NCBI RefSeq assembly: GCF_000331025.1
Contig: NC_020055.1
Coordinates: 1,892,370 to 1,956,369, forward strand
DNA from: Maridesulfovibrio hydrothermalis AM13 = DSM 14728
GTDB taxonomy: Bacteria > Desulfobacterota > Desulfovibrionia > Desulfovibrionales > Desulfovibrionaceae
Length of the DNA: 64,000 nucleotides
Direction of reading: 5' to 3'
A model generated the notes under the pieces. The model was not told the origin of the DNA. It saw nothing but the letters and a program-made list of their open reading frames with translations, and searched no databases. The position numbers were made by a program, and so were the translations under genes. Numbering within the stretch: the first letter of the stretch is position 1; each line of letters starts with the position of its first letter. Positions 44,435-52,711 of this stretch are shown here, piece after piece.

Positions 44435-45307
44435 ATGTCCTTAGTCATTAACCACAACCTTATGGCAATGAGTGCCGCACGAAACCTGCAGGAATCGTAT
44501 GGCAACCTGGGTGTTTCAACACGTCGTCTTTCTTCCGGTCTTAGAGTCGGAACAGCAGCAGATGATGCTGCGGGACTGGCAATTCGCGAACTGATGCGTG
44601 CCGATGTAAAATCCCTTAATCAGGGGATGAGAAACGCAAACGATGCGATCTCTATGATTCAGACCGCAGACGGTGCATTGCAGGTAATCGATGAAAAGCT
44701 CATCCGCATGAAAGAGCTTGCCACACAGGCATCCACCGGTACTTACAATTCAGATCAGCGTTTGATCATTGATTCAGAATTTCAGGCAATGGCCTCGGAA
44801 ATTACCCGTATTGCAAATGCTACCGACTTTAACGGTATCCACCTGCTTAACGGTAACCTTTCCGGACAAAGCTCTGCCCATAACGGTAATGGTCTGCATT
44901 CAACCGGTCCTATGAAGGTCCACTTCGGAGCCGGTAACGACTCAGCAGAAGATTACTACTACATTTCCATTGGCAACTCGACTGCCTCCGCTCTGGGTGT
45001 AAATACAGCTATTTCTACTCAGGCTCTAGCGCAGCAGGCACTTGATAAGTTGCAGAATGCAATTATCTCAAAAGACAAAATCCGTGCGAATCTCGGTGGA
45101 ATGCAGAACAGGCTGGAAAATACCATTACCAACCTTGCCATTCAGGCTGAAAATGTTCAGGCTGCAGAATCCCGCATCTCTGACGTTGATGTAGCAACAG
45201 AAATGACCGAGTTTGTACGTAATCAGATTCTCACTCAGGCGGCGGTTGCCATGCTGTCGCAGGCGAACTCACTGCCGAAGATGGCTATGCAGCTCATCGG
45301 CGGTTAG
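44435..45307 (+). CDS. fliC: Flagellin
   Basis: A 290-residue filament protein. Both conserved ends are intact: SLVINHNLMAMSAARNL with LSSGLRVGTAADDAAGLAI, and the C-terminal ESRISDVDVATEMTEFVRNQILTQA with AMLSQAN. The central variable domain is short, so this is a small flagellin. The N-D0 and D1 regions suffice for polymerisation and for TLR5-type features. ATG 44435 follows AAGGAGG. Other flagellin copies may exist elsewhere in the genome. Confidence 0.96.
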   Translation: MSLVINHNLMAMSAARNLQESYGNLGVSTRRLSSGLRVGTAADDAAGLAIRELMRADVKSLNQGMRNANDAISMIQTADGALQVIDEKLIRMKELATQASTGTYNSDQRLIIDSEFQAMASEITRIANATDFNGIHLLNGNLSGQSSAHNGNGLHSTGPMKVHFGAGNDSAEDYYYISIGNSTASALGVNTAISTQALAQQALDKLQNAIISKDKIRANLGGMQNRLENTITNLAIQAENVQAAESRISDVDVATEMTEFVRNQILTQAAVAMLSQANSLPKMAMQLIGG

Positions 45308-45334
45308 TAACGCTCGAGAAATTGGGTGACGATT

Positions 45335-45374
45335 AAGGACTGTGGAGACGGCTGATCACCGTCTCCCGGTCCTT
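45335..45374. terminator. Hairpin between flagellin and rnc
   Basis: AAGGAC and GGAGACGG pair with CCGTCTCC and GTCCTT, with small internal loops. The T tract is weak. It lies between convergent genes and probably serves both. Confidence 0.65.
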
Positions 45375-45407
45375 GATAGATTTTCAGGCAGGAAGTAAAA
45401 ACGTTTT

Positions 45408-46121
45408 TCAGTCTTGAGTGGTCGTTTCATTTAGAGATTTTAAGTGCTCCAAAGCCCTCGCAGCAGCCGTCTGTTCAGCCTTTTTCAGGCTTGTTCCATC
45501 AGATTCAAATATTTCCCCGTTAGGAAGATTCAGTCTTACCATAAAGACCTTTTCGTGCTCCGGACCTTTGGTTCCGGTGAGTACGTACGTCGGCCGTTCT
45601 TTAAACATGGCCTGAGTCACTTCCTGTAGTTTACTCTTGAAATCTTTGGAGCTTTCAATTTTGCAGGTCTGCGGCCATTTGTCATCGAAAATTCTCAATA
45701 TAAAAGAATGGGCCTCCGGGTAACCTCCGTCAAGAAAAACAGCACCTATTACTGCCTCCATGGCATCCGCCAGAAGAGAAGAGCGGGTTCTGCCGCCCTG
45801 GGCTTCTTCACCTTTGCCCAGCAGTAAAAAATCGTTTAATTCCAGTTCAAGAGCAATTGCAGCAAGACTTTTTTCTTTGACCAGTTTAGATCTGATCTTG
45901 GTAAGCTGCCCTTCATGTGCATCCTTAAATCTTTTAAAAAGCTCTTCTGTTACGCATAGTTCAAGGACTGCATCCCCTAAAAATTCCAGTCTTTCATTAT
46001 CTTCTACGGGGACAGCCTGTTCATTTGCCCAGGAACTGTGGGTCAGTGCGGTGGCTAAATGCTTGACTTGAGAAAATCGATAGTGGATACCTTGCTGAAG
46101 GCGAGAAAACTCTTCTACCAT
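45408..46121 (-). CDS. rnc: Ribonuclease III
   Basis: A 237-residue double-strand-specific endoribonuclease for rRNA and mRNA processing. The RNase III signature NERLEFLGDAVLEL with its acidic metal ligands and a second acidic site (DAMEAVIGAVFLDGG) are present. A dsRBD occupies about residues 160-230 (DFKSKLQEVTQ, KKAEQTAAARALEHL). The start ATG 46121 is preceded by AGGG. It diverges from the acyl-CoA synthetase gene and is not followed by era, the usual partner in other groups. Confidence 0.95.
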   Translation of the reverse strand: MVEEFSRLQQGIHYRFSQVKHLATALTHSSWANEQAVPVEDNERLEFLGDAVLELCVTEELFKRFKDAHEGQLTKIRSKLVKEKSLAAIALELELNDFLLLGKGEEAQGGRTRSSLLADAMEAVIGAVFLDGGYPEAHSFILRIFDDKWPQTCKIESSKDFKSKLQEVTQAMFKERPTYVLTGTKGPEHEKVFMVRLNLPNGEIFESDGTSLKKAEQTAAARALEHLKSLNETTTQD

Positions 46122-46149
46122 GTAACCCTGCTTAAATTTATATTAAATA

Positions 46150-48258
46150 ATGTATTCTTATTCATGCTTAAAGGCTTTATTCGAGCCGGAATCAATTGCC
46201 GTTATCGGTGCTAATGCTGACAAGCTTAGCACGGGCAGTGTCATTACTGCCAATCTTCTTGCCTCAGGATATAAGGGTAAAATCTTCCCCGTCAATGGTG
46301 AAGGTGAAGAAGTTCATGGAATCAGTGCACTTTCATCTGTTTCCGATCTGCCCCGTTCAACTGATATGGCCATCGTCTGCCTGCCACCGGCCGAAGTAAC
46401 AAATGCCATTGAAGCTCTGGCTGAAATTCCTGTCAGGGCAGCCATTGTCACCAGCCGTGGGTTCGGTGAGATAGGACGTGAAGGCTACATGCTTGAGCAA
46501 CGCTTGGCAAGGACAGCTAAGAACAGTGATATGATTATCCTCGGCCCTAACTGTATGGGCTTTATGAATTCAGCACTGTCCATTAATGCCAGCTTGGAAA
46601 CGGATTTTACCTCCTGCGGAAACATAGCTTTTTTTTCCCAGTCCGGAGCTTTGTGCACCACGGCCCTTGACTGGGCTAACAGTGAAGGAGTCGGTTTTTC
46701 AAAGTTCATAAGCCTTGGCAATAAAGCGGTGCTCGGTGAAGGCACTATTCTCAGCTATCTGGCCAGTGATCCCGATACAAAGGTTATAGTCGGCTATTGT
46801 GAGACTCTCAAGGACGGGCAGGATTTTCTGCGCACTGCTTTTGATGCGACCTTTAAGAAACCGTTAATTCTGCTGCGCGCCGGTGAGACTCCGGCCGGGA
46901 TTCGGGCTGCTTCTGCCCATGCCGGAGCTTTGACCGGAGCCACGTCAGCATATAATGCTGCTTTTCGACAGACCGGAGTTATGCAGGCCGTTGATATCGA
47001 AGACATGTTCAATCTGGCTCATGCTTTTTCATGCCAGCCTTTACCTGAAGGATCAAATGTTGCCATTGTCACTAATTCAGGCGGTCCCGGAATTATTGCC
47101 GCTGATATGTGTGAGAAGGGCACACTTAATATTTCTAGACCGTCATCTTCCACGCTTGATAAGATGAAAGAATTTCTTCCGGCTTATGCTTCCCTTTACA
47201 ATCCTATAGATATGATCGGGGATGCCACAGCTGAAACATACCACAGGACTTTGCGTGCTGTGGCTGAAGATGATGTTTTCCATTCCATATTGGTAATCCT
47301 TACCCCCGCAGCCAATATTCTCGGCGAGGTGGAAAAAGTTGCCGCTGATATTATTGCCCTTGGAAAAGAATGCAGCAAGCCTATTATCACCTGTTTTATG
47401 GGGGATCATTCTGTAGAGGGCGCAAGAAAACTGCTTCGCGGTGCCGGAATACCCTGTTACGATTTTCCTGAAGCAGGTGTCAGAAGTCTGGATGCCATGG
47501 CCCGTTGTGCTCGCTGGCAGAAAAAAGACTGGCCCATCGATGTCTGTTTCAGGCGTGATTATTCCAAGGCCAAAAGTATTGTAGAGAATTGTAAGCTGAC
47601 CGGACTCAACGAGCTTGTAGAGCTGGATGCCCAGAATCTTGCGTCTGCCTACGAACTTCCAGTGCCGGAAACTGTGCTGGCCCGTACTTCAAATCAAGCA
47701 GCCAAGGCAGCCAAGCGGATAGGCTATCCGGTGGTTTTGAAAGTTGCTTCTGCGCAAATTTCGCGTAAGGAGGAGCTGGGGCTTGTGATTACAAATCTCA
47801 ATACTCCGCAAGAATTGCGCAGAGCTTTTTTGCAGATTACCACCCGCGCAACCAGACGCTGCAAGGATGCCTATATTACAGGGTGTCTGGTACAGAAAAT
47901 GGGGCCTGAAAATTCTCATGAGATAGTAATTACTTTCAGACGTGACCCGCAGTTCGGTCCGCTTATTAATTTTTCTTTGACAGGGCTTCACGTGGACATG
48001 CTTGGTGATGTATCATCTAGGCTGGCTCCGCTGGCACTTAATGATGCGCAGGAAATGATCCGTGAAGTTAAGGCATATCCCATATTACGTGGGGCGCGCG
48101 CCGGAGCTGCTGTTGATCTAGGTGCTCTTGAAGATATTTTATTGATGGTTTCTCAGATGGCAATTGATCTACCGGAAATTCAGGAAGCTGAGTTCAATCC
48201 GGTTATTGCCGGTCCTGAGGGAGCTGTTATCGCCAACATGCGCATGACAGTGGGGTGA
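46150..48258 (+). CDS. Acyl-CoA synthetase, NDP-forming (ADP-forming acetate-CoA ligase type)
   Basis: A 702-residue fused alpha-beta enzyme. The CoA-binding Rossmann domain (ESIAVIGANADKLSTGSVI) and two succinyl-CoA-ligase-like domains (GPNCMGFMNS, AFFSQSGALCTTALDWA) come first. The phospho-His region SAHAGALTG is present, and an ATP-grasp domain follows from about residue 480 (PVPETVLARTSNQAAKAAKRIGYPVVLKV). It converts an acyl-CoA to the acid and ATP, or the reverse. There is no GNAT domain, so it is not a Pat-type acetyltransferase. Acyl specificity is unknown. ATG 46150 has no good ribosome binding site. The phosphotransacetylase-like gene follows. Confidence 0.88.
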   Translation: MYSYSCLKALFEPESIAVIGANADKLSTGSVITANLLASGYKGKIFPVNGEGEEVHGISALSSVSDLPRSTDMAIVCLPPAEVTNAIEALAEIPVRAAIVTSRGFGEIGREGYMLEQRLARTAKNSDMIILGPNCMGFMNSALSINASLETDFTSCGNIAFFSQSGALCTTALDWANSEGVGFSKFISLGNKAVLGEGTILSYLASDPDTKVIVGYCETLKDGQDFLRTAFDATFKKPLILLRAGETPAGIRAASAHAGALTGATSAYNAAFRQTGVMQAVDIEDMFNLAHAFSCQPLPEGSNVAIVTNSGGPGIIAADMCEKGTLNISRPSSSTLDKMKEFLPAYASLYNPIDMIGDATAETYHRTLRAVAEDDVFHSILVILTPAANILGEVEKVAADIIALGKECSKPIITCFMGDHSVEGARKLLRGAGIPCYDFPEAGVRSLDAMARCARWQKKDWPIDVCFRRDYSKAKSIVENCKLTGLNELVELDAQNLASAYELPVPETVLARTSNQAAKAAKRIGYPVVLKVASAQISRKEELGLVITNLNTPQELRRAFLQITTRATRRCKDAYITGCLVQKMGPENSHEIVITFRRDPQFGPLINFSLTGLHVDMLGDVSSRLAPLALNDAQEMIREVKAYPILRGARAGAAVDLGALEDILLMVSQMAIDLPEIQEAEFNPVIAGPEGAVIANMRMTVG

Positions 48259-48398
48259 TTTTTGCGTTATGGTATGGCCGCCGGCGGGCGAGAATCTCTC
48301 CGCACTCCGTTCTATGGGGAAAGTTCATATCAGCAGGCCGCAATTTTTAGTAAATTTACAAGCACGTTTGAATCATACGAATTTGAAGGAGTTCTTCT

Positions 48399-49466
48399 AT
48401 GCCCGGTTTATATGTAGGTTCCACCAGCGGATATTCTGGCAAGAACATGATCGTTATGGGGCTAGGCCTGCATTTTCAGAAACAAGGTGTAAGCCTTGGG
48501 TATATGAAACCTGTCGGGGCCATTCCTACAGAAGTGGACGGGAGGCTCGGAGACGAGGATGCGTTTTTCATTCAGGGAGTGCTTGGCGTATCCAATCCGC
48601 CAAATGTTGTTACTCCGGTTGTTGTTACTCATGATTTTAAGGTTCAGGCTTTTAACGGTAAAGTTGAAAATCATGTTGAACCGATCGTCAACGCTTATAA
48701 AAAAATAAGCGCAGACAAAGATCTCACTTTAGTAGCCGGGTCCGGGTCTATGTATTCCGGCAAATATTGCGGAGTGGACGGTATTCATCTGGTCAAAACC
48801 CTTGATGTGAAATGTGTGGTCATTGACCGTTTTCAAAAAGAACTCAATTATGATTATTTGGTGGTACTGAAAGAATCTATGGGCGACAACATGGTGGGAG
48901 TTATTCTTAACGATATTCCGCCTACTTTTATGGATGAAATTACAACGCTTATTAAACCGTTTCTTGAACGTAAGGGCGTAAAGGTTCTCGGCGTTATCCC
49001 CAAAGATCCGCTTATGGGAACTATTAAAGTTGGCGATCTCGCTGACCGGCTCGGCGGAAAAATTATTTCTGCGCACAGCAGAACCGATCTGCCTGTGGAA
49101 AGTTTTCTCATCGGGACCATGCAGGTGGAAAATTTTATGACCCATTTCCGCCGTCATCGCAATTCTGCTGTAATTGTAGGCGGTGACAGGTCAGATGTTC
49201 AGCTCGTAGCCCTTGAAGGCGAGTGCCCGTGTCTGGTTCTGACCGGAAATCTTTATCCCAATGACATCATCCTGACCCGCTCAGAAGTGCTTGAAACACC
49301 GATCATTATCGTACGCGATGATACATTCTCTGTAGCCAAGAAAATGGAAGATATTCTTTCACGGCATAAATTGCGCGAGTCGGCTAAAATTAAACATGGC
49401 GTTGAACTTGTCGAAAAGCATATCGATTTTGCGTATCTTAAAAAGGAACTTGGACTTAGATATTAG
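48399..49466 (+). CDS. Phosphotransacetylase-like protein, BioD-like plus DRTGG domains
   Basis: A 355-residue protein. Residues 1 to about 210 are a dethiobiotin-synthetase-like P-loop domain (GSTSGYSGKNMIVMGLGL as Walker A-like, GYMKPVGAIP, LVAGSGSMYSG). Residues about 210-330 are a DRTGG domain (VESFLIGTMQVENFM, AVIVGGDRSDVQLVALE). These are the N-terminal regulatory parts of long phosphotransacetylases; the catalytic PTA domain is absent. It follows the acyl-CoA synthetase, suggesting a regulatory or accessory role in acyl-CoA/acyl-phosphate metabolism. ATG 48399 is behind GAAGGAG. Confidence 0.75.
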   Translation: MPGLYVGSTSGYSGKNMIVMGLGLHFQKQGVSLGYMKPVGAIPTEVDGRLGDEDAFFIQGVLGVSNPPNVVTPVVVTHDFKVQAFNGKVENHVEPIVNAYKKISADKDLTLVAGSGSMYSGKYCGVDGIHLVKTLDVKCVVIDRFQKELNYDYLVVLKESMGDNMVGVILNDIPPTFMDEITTLIKPFLERKGVKVLGVIPKDPLMGTIKVGDLADRLGGKIISAHSRTDLPVESFLIGTMQVENFMTHFRRHRNSAVIVGGDRSDVQLVALEGECPCLVLTGNLYPNDIILTRSEVLETPIIIVRDDTFSVAKKMEDILSRHKLRESAKIKHGVELVEKHIDFAYLKKELGLRY

Positions 49467-49863
49467 TAAGTTGCAGAGCTGATCTGCCGGCAGACCTGCA
49501 AATGAAGAAAATGAAGATTTTCTGCTTTCGGCAGATTTTTCAAGGCCAAAGAACCTGTTTGGAAAATAATTTCGGACTTTTCAAAAAACTTCAGCAAGCT
49601 GTCTTCGTTTCGGTGCTGAACATTTTCGCTGTAGAAATATTTAAGGCTGTTTACTCTGATTTAACCAATCAAGTATACAGCCTTTTTTTGTTCAGAATTA
49701 AGGTCTTGGAGTTGTGAATTGGGTCTAGTTGATTAAAAAAATTGGCTTATTAAACATTTTTCTAGAGTGGCTAAAGATGCCGCAGGCAAAATATTTTCAT
49801 TTTCAGTGTGGAGCGTGTTTCAGTTTAAGCTTTGCAGACCTCTCCGGAGTCCTTTCCAGCATT
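49467..49863 (+). other. Gene-free region with a terminator
   Basis: Past the DRTGG gene there is a TCTGCCGGCAGA palindrome near 49483 and, at 49643-49689, a terminator. I see no gene: a 71-codon frame at 49502 runs across the terminator and has no recognisable features. Confidence 0.5.
49643..49689 (+). terminator. Terminator after the acyl-CoA synthetase/DRTGG unit
   Basis: AAGGCTGT-T-TACT pairs with AGTA-T-ACAGCCTT, one mismatch, then TTTTTTT. It lies about 180 bases after the stop codon. Confidence 0.85.
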
Positions 49864-50487
49864 TTATCCAAATATAGGATTATTCTTTTTTTCGTGAATA
49901 ACAGTGGTCATGGGGCCGTGTCCGGAGAATATTTGTGTTTCATCCGGCAGGATAAAAATTCTTTTTTTTACCGAATTTATAAGCGTATCGTGGTCACCGC
50001 CGGGGAAATCTGTTCTTCCTGCTGAGATCATGAAGATTAAATCTCCGACGAAAACGGAGCTTATGGACGGAAAGAAAAAGGACAGGCTGCCGGGTGTGTG
50101 GCCGGGGGTCTCAAGTATCATCATAGGTTTTTCAAACAGCATCTGGCGGCCGGTTTTGAGATCGGTCATTTCGAAATCCAGCAGTTCTTTAAATTCCAGC
50201 GATCCACCGTGTTTAAAAGGGATGTCGTTTAAATATTGATCTTCAAGGTTTCCATATATCGGAGCTTTGGTTATTTTCTGTAGTGCCGAAACTCCGCCGA
50301 TGTGATCAAAGTGCATATGGGTCAGATAGATGGCCTGCACATTCAGGTTGCGGTCCACGATTGCCTGCATGAGCGGTAACGGGTCAAGACCGCAATCAAT
50401 GACAATGGCATCTTTCCCGCAAGTGAGCAGATAGCAGTTGGTTTCGAGCGGGCCGAGGACAAATGTTTCAATTGCAATGTCGTTCAT
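49864..50487 (-). CDS. MBL-fold metallo-hydrolase (glyoxalase II-like)
   Basis: A 207-residue protein of the metallo-beta-lactamase superfamily. The zinc site THMHFDHIGG, the later ETPGHTPGSLSFF, FVGDLIF and GHGPMTT are all present. Such small proteins act as hydroxyacylglutathione-type thioesterases or related hydrolases; substrate unknown. ATG 50487 is chosen because the conserved fold begins there (IETFVLGPLETNCYLL). The 19 upstream codons are not conserved in kind and would overlap the divergent gene's frame. Confidence 0.88.
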   Translation of the reverse strand: MNDIAIETFVLGPLETNCYLLTCGKDAIVIDCGLDPLPLMQAIVDRNLNVQAIYLTHMHFDHIGGVSALQKITKAPIYGNLEDQYLNDIPFKHGGSLEFKELLDFEMTDLKTGRQMLFEKPMMILETPGHTPGSLSFFFPSISSVFVGDLIFMISAGRTDFPGGDHDTLINSVKKRIFILPDETQIFSGHGPMTTVIHEKKNNPIFG

Positions 50488-50560
50488 GGGCGGGCCTTGA
50501 CTGGGAGTCGGCAATAGAGTGAAGTCTATAAGTATTAAATTCAAACATCAGGGATTAAGG

Positions 50561-51745
50561 ATGCTTTACTTTCTTGGAAACTGTCAAATGGATTTCCTGA
50601 GTCGTGCGGTTCTAGATTCGGGTTTTGATTGCACATACCGGGTGTTGGCTTCACCGTTTACTTATAACAGCTCGCCGGGCGTTATTCCGCAGGATTTGCG
50701 GGAAAAGGATGAATTGCTGAATCTGGGTGATTATTATCATGGCCGCAAACTTTTGAATCAATTTCAGATGATAGGAACAGACGAACCCGAGCCGGAACTT
50801 ATAGTGTTGAATCTGTTTCATGAAAACAGCCCGCTTTTTATTAATAATGAGCAGAAGTATATATTTTTCATCGATCCTGAAGCATGGAAAACACACCCTG
50901 ATCTCGGTGAATGGATGAAGGATGGTTTCGGCATGATTCAGGCCAATCCGGCTACCTACTTGAAACGGTATGAAGAGATGCTTAAAAATATACGGGTGAA
51001 GTTTCCGGCTGTACCGCTGCTTGTGGTTTCGAGGCTTTCACACTTTCCCGCTTTCGGGCCTGATCCGTATTCTTATCTGGATGGCTGGAACGGATTGTGG
51101 AGTTCTGCCGGAACGGTGCTGAGACGCTGGCAAAATGATATTGATGGACTCGGTATTGTCGATATGGATCGTATTTTCGGTGGTATTTGGAATAGGTCAG
51201 AAAAGAAAATTGAATCACATTGTCCTTTCCTGAAATTTAAACTTACCGAAGAAAATAATGTGATAACCGGACTGCATGCCAGCCGGGATGTGGAACATAT
51301 CGGTTCCATGTGGCCTGATCTGGCACGAAAAATTGCACAGTATGTGGACGAGGGCAGGGTTACATATTCAGATGATGAAATTGTACCTGATGCATGGTTT
51401 AAACCGTGGCAGCCGGAAAAATTTGATGATGATAGGTTGCTTGATATGCTTTCGTCGGGAGCAAACTATCTCTGCGCGCGGGCAGTAGGGACATTTTTCC
51501 TTGATCTGGGCAAGGATTATACTGATTTTTTGGTACGTACAGCCGAGTTTACCCCTGTTTGTCATAATACTTTGCATATGATTAAAACTTACGGGCGTAT
51601 CTGGCGTAATCCCGCCCTTGCTCACTGGTGTCAGGTACATCGCAATACGGCAGCGGCATTTACCGCAAACGGACCGCTTTATCTGGAGGATTATCTGCGG
51701 CGTATAGATGAGGTCGAGAGATATGCTCTGGGGCGGGGTAATTGA
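50561..51745 (+). CDS. WcbI-like polysaccharide biosynthesis protein
   Basis: A 394-residue protein. The opening LYFLGNCQMDFLSRAVLDSG matches the GNCQ motif of WcbI, a CoA-binding protein of capsule biosynthesis that may transfer acetyl groups. The middle has the alternating helices and strands expected (ELIVLNLFHENSP, LLVVSRLSHFPAF), and the C-terminal 120 residues contain several His and Cys. ATG 50561 is chosen because the GNCQ motif normally lies close to the N-terminus. It lies alone among metabolic genes, with no polysaccharide cluster in the window. Activity is inferred from one motif. Confidence 0.6.
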   Translation: MLYFLGNCQMDFLSRAVLDSGFDCTYRVLASPFTYNSSPGVIPQDLREKDELLNLGDYYHGRKLLNQFQMIGTDEPEPELIVLNLFHENSPLFINNEQKYIFFIDPEAWKTHPDLGEWMKDGFGMIQANPATYLKRYEEMLKNIRVKFPAVPLLVVSRLSHFPAFGPDPYSYLDGWNGLWSSAGTVLRRWQNDIDGLGIVDMDRIFGGIWNRSEKKIESHCPFLKFKLTEENNVITGLHASRDVEHIGSMWPDLARKIAQYVDEGRVTYSDDEIVPDAWFKPWQPEKFDDDRLLDMLSSGANYLCARAVGTFFLDLGKDYTDFLVRTAEFTPVCHNTLHMIKTYGRIWRNPALAHWCQVHRNTAAAFTANGPLYLEDYLRRIDEVERYALGRGN

Positions 51746-51748
51746 TTG

Positions 51749-52507
51749 TTAAAGAGCCATTTTCATCCCGTATTTATCCAGAATTTTTTTCAATTCACCT
51801 GATTTTTTCATTTTTTCGATCTGGCTGTTGAACTTTCTTATGAAGACAGCAGGTGTGTATTTTTTTGAAAATGCTATGTAGTAATTGAGTTTTTTGTTGG
51901 TTCCGGTGTATCTTATATTATTTATTTTTAGCATGGTAATTGTAGCAAGTCCTACATCTCTGTTGGAATAAACTGCATCGACTCTGAGTCTTGATAATTT
52001 TTTAAATTGAGTAAGGTCGTCAGGCGTTATGCTGACAGTTATATTTCCAGATATGGACCGGGCAATTTTGTTCAATTGATGAGATGTGTTAGAGGGGCCG
52101 TAAACACCGATGGTTTTACCTTTGAGACTTTGCGGGCTTTGATAGTTGAGCGGTGCATCGGTGCACTCAAAAAAACCGTACTCTGTATTTATTATTGCCG
52201 GAGAGAAGGCCAGAAATTCTTCGCGTTTTTTGTTTTTCCCCACCATGAAGAGGGCCTGTGCCTGCCCAATTGAAAGCATTGCCTGCGATCTGCGCCAAGG
52301 CAGCATTTCAATTTTGCATTCTGCACCGATTTGTTTGCAAACAGTGCGGATGATGTCTGCTCCCGGCCCTTGAATTTTCTCTCCTTCTTTGTAGGAGAAA
52401 GGAAAGAAGTCCTGCGTTGCAAAGGTTATTTTCATTTTTGCAAAAGCCGGGCTGTGAAGTGTGCAGACCAGAAGAAGCGTAGCTAATGCGGAGAATAAAA
52501 TATTCAA
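51749..52507 (-). CDS. Periplasmic solute-binding protein (amino acid type, orphan)
   Basis: A 252-residue exported protein of the bacterial solute-binding family 3. A signal peptide (residues 1 to about 23, ending SPAFA) precedes KITFATQDFFPFSYKEGEKIQGPGADIIRTV and SLKGKTIGVYGPSNTSHQL. No permease or ATPase gene is nearby, so it may serve a distant transporter or act as a sensor input. It is convergent with the WcbI-like gene; their stop codons are three bases apart. Confidence 0.8.
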   Translation of the reverse strand: MNILFSALATLLLVCTLHSPAFAKMKITFATQDFFPFSYKEGEKIQGPGADIIRTVCKQIGAECKIEMLPWRRSQAMLSIGQAQALFMVGKNKKREEFLAFSPAIINTEYGFFECTDAPLNYQSPQSLKGKTIGVYGPSNTSHQLNKIARSISGNITVSITPDDLTQFKKLSRLRVDAVYSNRDVGLATITMLKINNIRYTGTNKKLNYYIAFSKKYTPAVFIRKFNSQIEKMKKSGELKKILDKYGMKMAL

Positions 52508-52570
52508 ACCTGACTCCAGATATTATCTTGATCTATACAGAGTTGTATTATTTTTATGGCTCAGATTAAC

Positions 52571-52629
52571 AGCTGTACTAATGTTCTGCAATGAGTTGCT
52601 TTAGAAAGCAGGAGAACATCAGTACAGCT
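52571..52629. repeat. 59-base imperfect inverted repeat
   Basis: AGCTGTACT-A-ATGTTCT (52571-52587) pairs with AGAACAT-C-AGTACAGCT (52613-52629), one mismatch over 17 positions, with a 25-base loop. It lies upstream of the solute-binding gene and just past the lpd terminator. It could be a second terminator, an operator or an RNA structure in the 5' leader. Confidence 0.65.
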
Positions 52630-52638
52630 TAAACTAAA

Positions 52639-52672
52639 AAATCCCTCCGGATGGTATTATCCGGAGGGATTT
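52639..52672 (-). terminator. Terminator after lpd
   Basis: AAATCCCTCCGGAT pairs with ATCCGGAGGGATTT around a short loop. On the minus strand it is followed by TTTTTAGTTT. It ends the gcv-lpd unit. Confidence 0.9.
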
Positions 52673-52711
52673 AATTGCGTTTGAAGCTATAAATTATATG
52701 CAGATTTTATA

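Noticed and set aside
49502-49717. A 71-codon frame downstream of the DRTGG gene
   Set aside because: It runs through an intrinsic terminator, has no ribosome binding site and no recognisable features.
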